Positions 8,539 to 16,380 of a stretch of 64,000 nucleotides of DNA are shown here, piece by piece. This DNA is from Bacillota bacterium (GTDB lineage: Bacteria; Bacillota; Clostridia; TANB77; CAG-465), in assembly GCA_023460515.1 (NCBI GenBank), contig JAEWPS010000032.1, positions 96,629 to 160,628 of the forward strand. The letters are read 5' to 3'. A model generated the notes under the pieces. It was not told where the DNA came from and did no database searches. It saw nothing but the letters and a program-made list of their open reading frames with translations. The position numbers and the translations under genes are program-made. The stretch's first letter is position 1. Each line of letters starts with the position of its first letter.

Positions 8539-8566
8539 ACTATTTGTAAGAAATGGAGTGATTGTT

Positions 8567-9868
8567 TTGAAAGGAAAGAACATTATAACTGCAATAGTAA
8601 TTGTAATTGTAATTTTAGTTTTCGCATATTTAAGTGTATTTGGATTAACAATTAATAATAAAGTATATATTCCAAGTGCTAAGAATATTAAGACAGGTTT
8701 AGATATAAGTGGAGGTATTTCAATCACATATCAAGCTGTAAACGAAGATAGTGTAATAACAGCAGAAGATTTGAAAACTTCTGAAGCTGTTATACGTGCT
8801 AGACTTGAAAAAATAAACATATATGATTTTTTTGTAAGAACAGATGATAGTACAAAACAAATATATGTAGAGATACCTGCTAACGTAAAGGATAAATCAG
8901 TAGATCCTTTAGAAGCTGTAAAGGGATTAGATAAAACAGCTAAAATTGAATTTAAAGATCCAGATGGAAATGTATTATTAGCCGGTGCAGATATAAAAGG
9001 GGCTAAATATAGTGAACAACCAACAAATTCATCAGGTTCAACTTTAGCAACTGATCCACATGTAGTTCTTGAATTTAGTGAAGAAGGTACTAAAAAATTT
9101 GCAGCTGCAACTGAAAAATTAGTAGGCAAAACTTTAGCAATAACTCTTGATGGAAATGTTATAACAGAGCCAACTGTAAATACTAAAATAGATTCAAATA
9201 CTGCAATAATAACAATGGGTAGTGGAACATATTCAGAAAAGAAAGCTGAAGCTCAAGAATATGCAATGTTAATCGATTCGGGTGTATTACCTTTTACTTT
9301 AAAAGTAATAAATAAAGAATATGTTGGACCATATATAGGACAACAGGCGTTAGAGATAAGTGTAAAAGCTGGTATTGTTAGTTTTGCATTAGTAGCATTA
9401 TTTATGATATTTGCATACAGATTACCAGGTTTAGTATCTGTAATAGCTTTAATTTGTTATACAGCAATTATGTTATATATAATGGTAGTAACAAATATAA
9501 GTATAACTTTAGCTGGTATTGCTGGAACAATACTTTCAGTTGGTATGGCTGTTGATGCTAATGTTATAATATTTGAGAGACTTAAAGAAGAACTTAAATT
9601 AAATATTGGATATAAGAAAGCATTCGAAAGAAGTTTCAAAAATGCTATGTCAGCGATAGTAGATGGTAATATAACAACAATAGTAATAGGATTGTTATTA
9701 TATATATTTGGTATAGGACCTATAAAAGGTTTTGGAATAGTACTTGCAATAGGTGTATTAGTAAGTATGTTTACAGCTATTGTTGTAACAAAAGCTATTT
9801 TAAAACAAGTTTTACCATTGTATGATAAGTGCCCTTTCTTATTTGGAATAAAAAAGGAGGCAAAGTAG
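8567..9868 (+). CDS. secD: Protein translocase subunit SecD
   Basis: Membrane subunit that uses the proton gradient to complete SecYEG export. One N-terminal helix, the GLDISGGISITYQ motif near residue 35, a large extracytoplasmic domain, then five helices from ~275 with GMAVDANVIIFERLKEELK, the proton-pathway block. Length 433. I chose the TTG at 8567 because GGAGTG lies 10 bases upstream and earlier starts fall in the promoter. secF starts one base after the stop. Confidence 0.96.
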   Translation: MKGKNIITAIVIVIVILVFAYLSVFGLTINNKVYIPSAKNIKTGLDISGGISITYQAVNEDSVITAEDLKTSEAVIRARLEKINIYDFFVRTDDSTKQIYVEIPANVKDKSVDPLEAVKGLDKTAKIEFKDPDGNVLLAGADIKGAKYSEQPTNSSGSTLATDPHVVLEFSEEGTKKFAAATEKLVGKTLAITLDGNVITEPTVNTKIDSNTAIITMGSGTYSEKKAEAQEYAMLIDSGVLPFTLKVINKEYVGPYIGQQALEISVKAGIVSFALVALFMIFAYRLPGLVSVIALICYTAIMLYIMVVTNISITLAGIAGTILSVGMAVDANVIIFERLKEELKLNIGYKKAFERSFKNAMSAIVDGNITTIVIGLLLYIFGIGPIKGFGIVLAIGVLVSMFTAIVVTKAILKQVLPLYDKCPFLFGIKKEAK

Positions 9869-9869
9869 T

Positions 9870-10769
9870 ATGAACTTTTTAAAATATAGATATTTTTGGA
9901 TAGCGATATCACTTATTGTAATTATATCAGGTGTTGGTTATGGACTTGTTACAGGATTTAAATTTGATATAGATTTTATGGGTGGCACAAAAATACAAGC
10001 AGATTTAAAAGTTGAATTTGATAATAACGAAATAGAAAATATAGTTTATGGTATTATAGGTACAAAACCTTTAGTACAAAAAATGTCAAGTGGTCAATCG
10101 TCTGTCTCTATTACTACTGATGTAATTTCTGAAGAACAATCTACTAAGATTGTAGAAAGTTTAAAAGGAAAATTTCCTAATATGGATGAGCCAACAACAA
10201 AAAATATACAACCATCTTTTGGTAAGAATTTAATTGATTCATCAATACTTGCAATAATAGTTTCAATGGGTTTTATACTAATATATGTAGCAATTAGATT
10301 TAGAACTTTAGGTTTTGTAGCAGCATTAACTGCTTTAGCAGCATTAGCACATGACGTTCTTGTAATAATTGCATTCTATGGAATTTTCAAATTACCTATC
10401 AATTCTACTTTTGTAGCTGTATTACTTACTATAATTGGTTACTCTATAAACGATACAATAATAGTTTATGATAGAATAAGAGAAAACAAAAGAAAGATTA
10501 CTAAATCTACAGATTTAGCAGATACAATTAATACTAGTTTAAATCAAACAATGACAAGAACAATAAATACATCACTTACAGTTTTAGTATCAATAGTGGT
10601 AGTATTAATATATGCACAAATATATGATCAACAAGTATTAAAAGAGTTTGCTCTTCCACTTACAATAGGACTAGTTGCTGGATCATACTCATCAATATTT
10701 ATTGCATCATCACTTTGGTATATGTTTGATGGTATTAAATTAAAGAAGAGTAAAGCTAAAGCAAAATAA
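9870..10769 (+). CDS. secF: Protein translocase subunit SecF
   Basis: Partner of SecD in the translocase accessory complex. A first helix is followed by FDIDFMGGTKI (family signature), a small periplasmic-type domain and five helices with AHDVLVIIAFYGIF and GYSINDTIIVYDRIRENKRK. Length 299 is normal. The SD AAAGGAGG lies inside the end of secD, so the pair is translationally coupled. Confidence 0.96.
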   Translation: MNFLKYRYFWIAISLIVIISGVGYGLVTGFKFDIDFMGGTKIQADLKVEFDNNEIENIVYGIIGTKPLVQKMSSGQSSVSITTDVISEEQSTKIVESLKGKFPNMDEPTTKNIQPSFGKNLIDSSILAIIVSMGFILIYVAIRFRTLGFVAALTALAALAHDVLVIIAFYGIFKLPINSTFVAVLLTIIGYSINDTIIVYDRIRENKRKITKSTDLADTINTSLNQTMTRTINTSLTVLVSIVVVLIYAQIYDQQVLKEFALPLTIGLVAGSYSSIFIASSLWYMFDGIKLKKSKAKAK

Positions 10770-10795
10770 AAATATTATTAAGAATAAAAATTTTG

Positions 10796-10830
10796 ATTAG
10801 GAAGTAAAAATAAACTTCCTAATTTTTTTT
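10796..10830 (+). terminator. Terminator of secD-secF
   Basis: ATTAGGAAGT / ACTTCCTAAT perfect 10-bp stem, 8-base loop, eight T. Confidence 0.93.
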
Positions 10831-10850
10831 ATTAAATTTCGTAAATAATA

Positions 10851-10878
10851 TTGACATTTTAGAAAATAATGATATAAT
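10851..10878 (+). promoter_or_regulatory. Promoter of tRNA-Leu
   Basis: TTGACA, 16 bases, TATAAT, ending 12 bases before the tRNA. Confidence 0.85.
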
Positions 10879-10890
10879 ATATATGTCGAT

Positions 10891-10979
10891 GGGATTGTGG
10901 CGGAACTGGCAGACGCACAGGACTTAAAATCCTGCGGGAGTTAAATCCCGTATCGGTTCGATTCCGATCATTCCCACCA
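10891..10979 (+). tRNA. tRNA-Leu (UAA)
   Basis: An 89-base class II tRNA with encoded CCA. The anticodon stem-loop GGACTTAAAATCC shows anticodon TAA; the long variable arm GCGGGAGTTAAATCCCGT and T arm ATCGGTTCGATTCCGAT are well formed, and the D arm GCGGAACTGGCAGACGC is the Leu type. The acceptor arms GGGATTG and CATTCCC pair except for one T-T mismatch at the fifth pair. Its 3' part recurs in degenerate form at 15277. Confidence 0.95.
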
Positions 10980-10986
10980 GTAAAAT

Positions 10987-11019
10987 AAGCAGTTATACGA
11001 TTTTGTATAACTGCTTTTA
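10987..11019. terminator. Terminator of tRNA-Leu
   Basis: AAGCAGTTATAC / GTATAACTGCTT perfect 12-bp stem with 6-base loop and a short T tract. It also lies just past the 3' end of the convergent HEPN gene. Confidence 0.88.
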
Positions 11020-11057
11020 TTTATATTTTTACATGAATTTCTAACATTTTTCTAACA

Positions 11058-12260
11058 TTATTCTTTTTCGCTTTTATTTATATTTTCATCATTATCGCTA
11101 TCATTATCTATATTTTTATTTTCTTCTACTTCTGGATTCAGGGGTTTAGTCATTTTACTTAATGAAGTAAAAAGTTGATTTAAACTATTTTGAATATTTC
11201 CAAAATTATTTGAAAATGATTTTATAGCAGGCGAAATAGTATTTATCATATTTATATATATTTCTGCCATTCTTTCACTCAGGTATTTTTCATTTATAGC
11301 ATTAAAATCTTTTGACATAGTGGCATAAATTGCTTCATTTATAGCTTTGTTTGTACAATCTAGAGTAATAGAAAGTTCTGAAAATTGTTCGTAACGAAAA
11401 TATTTACAGTGTGCAACGATATTTCTATATTTTCTTATTTTATCTATGTTATCTTTAATATTGTCTATATTAACTATATTTGAGAAAAATCTATCCCAGT
11501 CTGATTTTGGTTTTAAGTCTTCTATTATTGTTCTTATTTCTAAATCTTTTAGTTTACTGAAGTCATCTGTTTTTTCTAAAAGTCTTGTTAATTTTATTTC
11601 CTCATGTTGAGTATACTTTGGAATAAATAATATATCTTGTATCTGATGGAGTTCAAGTTCACAAAAGTATAATGTCAATGGATCTTGTTTTCCTTTGTTT
11701 TGATATAATTTTCGTTGCTTACCTATTGTTTCCCTGACTTTAATGGTTGTTTCTTGACTCATTTGTTCAGTGTACGATTTTCCAAATTGAAATAAGTATG
11801 TATTAAATAATAATAATCTTAGTAATCTTTCAAAATTATTTAAACTTGGAAATATTTTATTACAATAGTATTCTGATACTTGATCATATGAATTAATAAT
11901 AATAAAATTATCTTTCGTGATTTTTATTAGTTTGTCTTCAAATTCTTCATAAATATCTATAATTTCGTCGTTAATTTTTCGCTTATATTCTAGTGATAGA
12001 TATGTGCATTTATGTTCATAATGATTTCTTATAGAAAATTTAAAGCGATACTTTTTGGTATCTTTTTCATATGTAATTGTTCCTTCAGTAATCGAATCAA
12101 TAAAATGTTTTGTTTTAGTGACTGAAGGAGATACTACATTAAAATTATCTGTGATAACTCTAAATAATGATTTTTCAAGTTTTACTGATGAACTTTTGCT
12201 TTCTGAACGCTTCATTACTTGTCCATAATCTGTTATAAATATATAATCCATTTTCAACAT
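11058..12260 (-). CDS. HEPN-motif protein, candidate RNase effector
   Basis: A 400-residue soluble protein, family not recognised as a whole. Residues 279-284 are RNIVAH, the R-x4-H catalytic motif of HEPN ribonucleases, set in a helical segment (DNIDKIRKYRNIVAHCKYF). Upstream, residues 137-160 (FPSLNNFERLLRLLLFNTY) look like the first HEPN helix. The N-terminal ~100 residues are strand-rich and the C-terminal ~25 acidic. ATG at 12260 has AAGGAG 8 bases upstream and a consensus promoter. It is divergent from a KAP NTPase, as in phage-defence gene pairs. Confidence 0.6.
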   Translation of the reverse strand: MLKMDYIFITDYGQVMKRSESKSSSVKLEKSLFRVITDNFNVVSPSVTKTKHFIDSITEGTITYEKDTKKYRFKFSIRNHYEHKCTYLSLEYKRKINDEIIDIYEEFEDKLIKITKDNFIIINSYDQVSEYYCNKIFPSLNNFERLLRLLLFNTYLFQFGKSYTEQMSQETTIKVRETIGKQRKLYQNKGKQDPLTLYFCELELHQIQDILFIPKYTQHEEIKLTRLLEKTDDFSKLKDLEIRTIIEDLKPKSDWDRFFSNIVNIDNIKDNIDKIRKYRNIVAHCKYFRYEQFSELSITLDCTNKAINEAIYATMSKDFNAINEKYLSERMAEIYINMINTISPAIKSFSNNFGNIQNSLNQLFTSLSKMTKPLNPEVEENKNIDNDSDNDENINKSEKE

Positions 12261-12283
12261 ATAAATTTCTCCTTAATATTTGT

Positions 12284-12312
12284 ATTATATCACTATTAAA
12301 GATATATGTCAA
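12284..12312 (-). promoter_or_regulatory. Promoter of the HEPN gene
   Basis: On the minus strand TTGACA, 17 bases, TATAAT, followed by AAGGAG and the ATG: a full consensus promoter. Confidence 0.85.
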
Positions 12313-12355
12313 ATATTGTATTAAATTAGAAAACTAGTTTTAAAAAAACATTTTA

Positions 12356-12472
12356 TCAAATTTTTCTTAATACTTTATGGATACCAATTATTGATTTTGT
12401 ATTCAACCCTGCTCTGCCGTTTATTCTCTCATCTTTTTGTGTAGTATTATATAGTTCTTGAATATTTATTGG
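12356..12472 (-). pseudogene. Fossil fragment of a tyrosine integrase
   Basis: A 38-codon stretch between in-frame stops reads PINIQELYNTTQKDERINGR followed by AGLNTKSIIGIHKVLRKI. This matches the end of the core-binding domain of Tn916/phage-type integrases (pattern LS-x-KS/TV-x-x-IH-x-VL-x-KAL). Neither the N-terminal arm-binding part nor the catalytic domain is left. It lies in the otherwise empty 317-base gap between the HEPN and KAP genes. Confidence 0.6.
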
Positions 12473-12530
12473 TTAGAATGATATATAAAGTAAATAAAAT
12501 TGTAATTAAGATATAAGTAATTAGTTTGAT

Positions 12531-12559
12531 TTGCAATTTATGTAAAAATATGGTACAAT
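12531..12559 (+). promoter_or_regulatory. Promoter of the KAP NTPase gene
   Basis: TTGCAA, 17 bases, TACAAT, 18 bases before the ATG. Confidence 0.75.
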
Positions 12560-12577
12560 ATTTTCGGTGATATATAT

Positions 12578-14071
12578 ATGAATTTTGAAAATGATGATAA
12601 ATTAAATAGAAAGAGATATGCTGATTTTCTTTTGGAAATAGTGAATAATTATAATGTTTATAAGCGAGACAGCGAAAATCTTTCTTTTTCGATTGCTATC
12701 GATTCTTCTTGGGGCACAGGTAAGACTACTTTTTTAGAAATGTTTGAAGATAAGATAAAAAGTGATAATGAGAAAACTATTGTTATAAAATACAGTGCAT
12801 GGAAAAATGATTTCTGGGATAATCCTTTTGAAACGTTAATGTGCACAATTTTGTCTAATGATATTTTTGTAAATAATAATGATATTGAAAATATTAAGAC
12901 CCTTGGCAAGGATTTAAAAGAGGTTGGAATTAATTTAGGAAAAAGTTTAATAAAGAAACAATTAAATAAATTTTTTGACGAGGAAATTGTTGATGAGATA
13001 GATAAAAGAGTAATAAATTCAGGACATTGGAATAGATTCAAAAAAAGTAAAAGTGCTAATTATGATTTTTTTGCTAAGTATAATGAATACTCAAAAAATC
13101 TTGAAAAAATGAAAAAAATATTGAATGAAATATGCAAAGATAGAAAAATTATAATTTTAATTGACGAACTAGATAGATGTAAGCCAATATTTGCAATTAA
13201 TATGTTAGAATTAGTTAAACATATCTTTGATATAGAAAATATGGTGTTTATATTTGCTTTAGATATTCAGCAATTAAGTCATTCTATTAAAACAATTTAC
13301 GGAGATATGGATTCACCTGGATATTTGTGTAGATTTTTTGACTATATAAGTAAATTACCTAAGTGTGATACAGATTTATATATTGATTATCTTATCGGTA
13401 ATAACCCTTTAATAAATGGTGACTTAAAAGAAGAAAGAATTAAGTCTAATAAATATGTTAAATTTGATTTCATCGAGAATTTTAAATCTTTTTCAAGAGT
13501 ATATAATCTTTCTCTTAGAGATATAAATATAATTTATTCTAACTTTCTATTGTTAGAAATGTGGGAGTTAAAAGAAAACACAAACATGAGATGTTATACA
13601 ATATATTTGTTTTTATTAATCATGAAATATAAAGATTATGAGTGTTTTAATAATATCTTTATTAATTCAAAAGAAAGTGCAAAAATATATGAAGAAGATT
13701 TTATTTTAAAATTTGAAAAAGTAAGTAGAGACAAAAATTTAGAAATTCGTGATATATTATCAAATATTGTAAAAGATGTGGAATTATCACAAAAAATAGA
13801 TTTTGAAGAAATAGGTTTAGATGGGATAGCTGCAAATAATAATTTCAAAATACAAGGCGTAATTATAGAAAACAAGAAAATAGTTGCGCAATTTGGTGAT
13901 TCATCTTTTGCTATTCAAAAGGCGTATGATCATTCTGTAAATTATTCTAATATTTTATTTTACTCAGATATTGAAAATTGGGAGTCTATTAAAAATTTAA
14001 GACTTAAAGAATTTTTACATAGAAAACTTGAATTTTTCGACTTTTCTAATCAAAATGAAAATACAATATAA
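12578..14071 (+). CDS. KAP family P-loop NTPase
   Basis: A 497-residue STAND-related NTPase. Walker A is SSWGTGKTTF (residues 43-52) and Walker B IIILIDELDR (191-200), with the KAP-typical AWKNDFWDNPF and FIFALDIQQLSHSIKTIYG. The membrane hairpin many KAP proteins carry between the Walker motifs is missing, so it is probably cytosolic. The last ~150 residues match nothing I know and may be a sensor. GGTGAT ribosome site. Such ATPases are frequent in anti-phage systems, and it is paired divergently with a HEPN-motif protein. Confidence 0.85.
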   Translation: MNFENDDKLNRKRYADFLLEIVNNYNVYKRDSENLSFSIAIDSSWGTGKTTFLEMFEDKIKSDNEKTIVIKYSAWKNDFWDNPFETLMCTILSNDIFVNNNDIENIKTLGKDLKEVGINLGKSLIKKQLNKFFDEEIVDEIDKRVINSGHWNRFKKSKSANYDFFAKYNEYSKNLEKMKKILNEICKDRKIIILIDELDRCKPIFAINMLELVKHIFDIENMVFIFALDIQQLSHSIKTIYGDMDSPGYLCRFFDYISKLPKCDTDLYIDYLIGNNPLINGDLKEERIKSNKYVKFDFIENFKSFSRVYNLSLRDINIIYSNFLLLEMWELKENTNMRCYTIYLFLLIMKYKDYECFNNIFINSKESAKIYEEDFILKFEKVSRDKNLEIRDILSNIVKDVELSQKIDFEEIGLDGIAANNNFKIQGVIIENKKIVAQFGDSSFAIQKAYDHSVNYSNILFYSDIENWESIKNLRLKEFLHRKLEFFDFSNQNENTI

Positions 14072-14127
14072 TATCTTAATTTAAAAAAATAATTAAATAT
14101 ATATTCTTTCTAAAAAAGAGAACATTT

Positions 14128-14157
14128 ATTGTATTGTTTTTTAATAAACAATACAAT
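14128..14157. terminator. Hairpin after the KAP gene
   Basis: ATTGTATTGTTT / AAACAATACAAT, a perfect 12-bp stem with a 6-base loop, 56 bases past the stop. No T run follows on the plus strand, so it may be a weak terminator or 3'-end stabiliser. Confidence 0.5.
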
Positions 14158-14242
14158 GTTATGAAATTTAAAATTGCAAATTTCTTTCTCGCTATATATC
14201 TTATATAAGTTAATAAAGGAAGATTTGTATAATACATCACAT

Positions 14243-14270
14243 AATTTATAGTATAATCATACTATAAATT
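14243..14270. promoter_or_regulatory. Perfect inverted repeat before the DUF2935 gene
   Basis: Arms AATTTATAGTAT and ATACTATAAATT (12 bp, perfect) flank AATC and touch the SD AGGAGGTGAT. A TATAAT lies within it. It could be an operator or a leader hairpin. The inner half-site ATAGTAT also forms the palindrome at 16261. Confidence 0.5.
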
Positions 14271-14283
14271 AGGAGGTGATACT

Positions 14284-15186
14284 ATGTTAAGTGAACAAGA
14301 ATATGTGGTTCAATCACTTGAGTTACATTTGTTTTTTGCTAGAATTATGAAAGAGCATTCAATATTTTTGGAAGCGGGTTTTACACCAAAAGATGTTGAC
14401 TTTTCACAACATGCAGATGAACTAAAAATAGATTTTGAAGATATATTATCAAGAAGTGTAGTTTTAGGTAATGGGTTAATAAGGAAAAATATTTTAGAAT
14501 CAGGAGAAATTGTTACAAATTATACACTAGGTGCAGAACAAAAAACTGCTAATTTTACAGGAATAGCTATAAATTCAAATATAACAAGAATGGAGGCAAA
14601 TTTATTAAGTATGAATAATAAATATGTTACTCCGCAAATGGTTATGAGTGTGAAACAAATTAATAGAAATGCAATGTTACTTTTAAATAATATTATTGAA
14701 TTTAAGATAAGAATATTAAATGAAGTTACATCATGCAATATGTTTACAGTAAATTATCCACTGCTTTTAAAACATATTCTACGCGAAGCACAATTATACA
14801 AAAAACTATTGATGGATCTTGAAAATGGAATAAGCTTAGATAGTTTAGACGTAAAAGAAGCAGAACTTTTTTGGGATCAAATTATGATGGAGCATGCTTT
14901 ATTTATAAGGGGATTACTTGATCCAACAGAAGAAGCTTTAATTCAAACTTCAGATAATTTTGCTAGAAGTTATGAGCAATTATTAAAAGAAGCAAAAGAA
15001 ACGACAGATAAAGTAATAGCGGGTGTTACAAATGATTCTTTAGAAGAAACAATAAAATTTAAGGAGTTTAAAACAGCTGGAGTAAAGGGAATATCTGAGT
15101 GTAAGATAAAATCAATAATACTACCATTGCTTGCAGATCATGTATTAAGGGAATCAAATCATTTTATAAGAATTTTAAGAAGGTAA
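14284..15186 (+). CDS. DUF2935 protein (two four-helix-bundle units)
   Basis: A 300-residue, all-helical protein of the DUF2935 family found in Bacillus and Clostridium. Repeated His/Glu patterns such as MKEHSIFLEAGF, HILREAQLYKKLL, MMEHALFIRGLLDPTEE and HVLRESNHFIRIL give two similar halves, suggesting ferritin-like metal-binding bundles; the function is not established. Strong AGGAGGTGAT ribosome site. It lies just left of the degenerate tRNA-Leu copy, so it may be the last gene of the island or the first chromosomal gene. Confidence 0.85.
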   Translation: MLSEQEYVVQSLELHLFFARIMKEHSIFLEAGFTPKDVDFSQHADELKIDFEDILSRSVVLGNGLIRKNILESGEIVTNYTLGAEQKTANFTGIAINSNITRMEANLLSMNNKYVTPQMVMSVKQINRNAMLLLNNIIEFKIRILNEVTSCNMFTVNYPLLLKHILREAQLYKKLLMDLENGISLDSLDVKEAELFWDQIMMEHALFIRGLLDPTEEALIQTSDNFARSYEQLLKEAKETTDKVIAGVTNDSLEETIKFKEFKTAGVKGISECKIKSIILPLLADHVLRESNHFIRILRR

Positions 15187-15276
15187 CTCTTCATTTTACA
15201 AAGGGATGGAATTAGTAGTGTTTTACATAAAAAGAGAGATCTAAACTAATAACTTTTTAACACAAAATTCTAATGG

Positions 15277-15359
15277 TGTTAAAACCATATCGGTTGGATT
15301 TAGATAATTCCCACAAGTAAAAAGAAGCAGTTATCACTTTTTTGTATAACTGCTTCTTT
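15277..15359 (+). repeat. Degenerate copy of tRNA-Leu 3' end and terminator (att-like)
   Basis: The run GTTAAAACCATATCGGTTGG continues to ATTCCCACAAGTAAAA and a hairpin AGAAGCAGTTAT / GTATAACTGCTTCT. Base for base it follows 10938-11018, including the TATCGGTT T-arm, the ATTCCCAC acceptor end and the 3' hairpin. The variable arm and T arm no longer pair properly, so it is not a functional tRNA. The hairpin can still terminate the DUF2935 transcript and the opposing gene. Confidence 0.7.
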
Positions 15360-15385
15360 TTATATCTATTCTAATAATACATTAA

Positions 15386-15772
15386 TTACTCTTTTGATTT
15401 TTCATAAATTGCTTTATTAAAGTAATAAAGCAATTTTTTAGTTGAATTATTATTAATTTTGTGTATAGAATAACCTAATAATAGTTCATTTCTAATATTA
15501 AATTCTTCAGATAAAAGTTTTAATAGTTCATTTTTCTTTATAATAAATTTAATCTTTTTTCCGGCTAGGATTAAAACTTTGTTATTAAAAGTTATAAGAT
15601 CCTCTGTACCATTATCTCGCATTTTATCTATATATAGCTTACTGACGTAAGCAATACTAAGTATATCTTTAATACTATTGGAATCAAATATAATTTTAAT
15701 TTCTTCAACTGTGGAAATATTTTTTGATATAGCAGTTAGCCTTATTTTACTTTTATTTACAATTATTATCAA
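15386..15772 (-). CDS. Unknown 128-residue protein
   Basis: No family recognised. A beta-rich N-terminal half (IRLTAISKNISTVEEIKIIF, LITFNNKVLILAGKKIKFII) and a helical C-terminus. GGAGTG precedes a TTG start. It is convergent with the DUF2935 gene and separated by the hairpin at 15322-15355. Confidence 0.55.
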   Translation of the reverse strand: MIIIVNKSKIRLTAISKNISTVEEIKIIFDSNSIKDILSIAYVSKLYIDKMRDNGTEDLITFNNKVLILAGKKIKFIIKKNELLKLLSEEFNIRNELLLGYSIHKINNNSTKKLLYYFNKAIYEKSKE

Positions 15773-15896
15773 AATAAATCACTCCGTATTTTAATATAAT
15801 CATAAGTTGCATTTTAAATTTGTAAAAAATCTTAAACTGGGCTGTTTTGCAAAATGGATCTTAAAAAATTTCTAAAAATATTTATAATTATATAAC

Positions 15897-16244
15897 TTAA
15901 ACTTCTAATTTATCCAATACATATTTTATAGCGGAGTTTAGTAAACGATAGATTGAAACACTATATTTCTCTTTTAATAGTTCTAGTTTTTTATATTCAG
16001 ATTCTCTAAAAGAAACTGTTCTCATAACAGTTATTTCACTTTTATCCTTTTCTGCAATGTATAAACTATCCTTTTCTTTTATATGTGAATCGTAAGCATC
16101 TATGAATGCACATATTAATTGATTTATATTTGCATCATAGACTTCGTTAGATAGATATTGTAATTTTTCATATAATGTATAGTCTATTTCTACAACTTTT
16201 TTTATTACATTTTCTCTTTTATAAAATTTTAAATTTTCCTGCAT
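15897..16244 (-). CDS. Protein with two ribbon-helix-helix-like units
   Basis: A 115-residue protein with two similar halves, each a short strand and two helices: KKVVEIDYTLYEKLQYLSNE (~15-35) with INQLICAFIDAYD, and TVMRTVSFRESEYKKLELLK (~73-92) with IYRLLNSAIKYVLDKL. That is the strand-helix-helix layout of RHH DNA-binding proteins, here fused as a pseudo-dimer. I chose the ATG at 16244 because GAGG is 8 bases upstream; the longer GTG start overlaps it. A perfect ATAGTATACTAT palindrome lies just upstream, a likely autoregulatory site. Confidence 0.55.
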   Translation of the reverse strand: MQENLKFYKRENVIKKVVEIDYTLYEKLQYLSNEVYDANINQLICAFIDAYDSHIKEKDSLYIAEKDKSEITVMRTVSFRESEYKKLELLKEKYSVSIYRLLNSAIKYVLDKLEV

Positions 16245-16260
16245 AATACACACCTCAAGA

Positions 16261-16272
16261 ATAGTATACTAT
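16261..16272. promoter_or_regulatory. Palindrome ATAGTATACTAT upstream of the RHH-like gene
   Basis: A perfect 12-bp palindrome 16 bases before the ATG, in the divergent gap between the RHH-like and SpoVT-like genes. A TATACT on the minus strand could be its -10. The half-site matches that of the inverted repeat at 14243. Confidence 0.45.
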
Positions 16273-16325
16273 CTTATTTAAAATATTATAACTACTTAGT
16301 AAGAAGATATAATATTCCTTTTTAG

Positions 16326-16354
16326 TTGACATTTTGATGAAAAAATGTTACAAT
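16326..16354 (+). promoter_or_regulatory. Promoter of the SpoVT-like gene
   Basis: TTGACA, 17 bases, TACAAT. It overlaps the longer in-frame start at 16345, which is why the ATG at 16381 is preferred. Confidence 0.82.
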
Positions 16355-16380
16355 ATGTATATTATGGGAGAGGTGCACTG

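Larger units (their letters stand above)
10938..15359. mobile_element. Putative decayed integrative element at tRNA-Leu
   Basis: The 3' third of tRNA-Leu plus its terminator (10938-11018) recurs in the same orientation, with about one base in five changed, at 15277-15359. Between the copies lie a HEPN-motif gene, a fossil tyrosine-integrase fragment, a KAP NTPase and a DUF2935 gene. A tRNA 3' end, a repeated tRNA tail and integrase remains are the classic layout of a site-specific island. DUF2935 may be chromosomal; the exact right end is uncertain. An old tandem tRNA duplication is the alternative. Confidence 0.55.

Noticed and set aside
8510..8566. Upstream TTG start for secD
   Set aside because: It lies in the -35 box of a consensus promoter and lacks a ribosome site; the TTG at 8567 has GGAGTG.
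15277..15318. A second functional tRNA
   Set aside because: The 5' half is missing or unrecognisable and the T arm does not pair; only the tail resembles tRNA-Leu.
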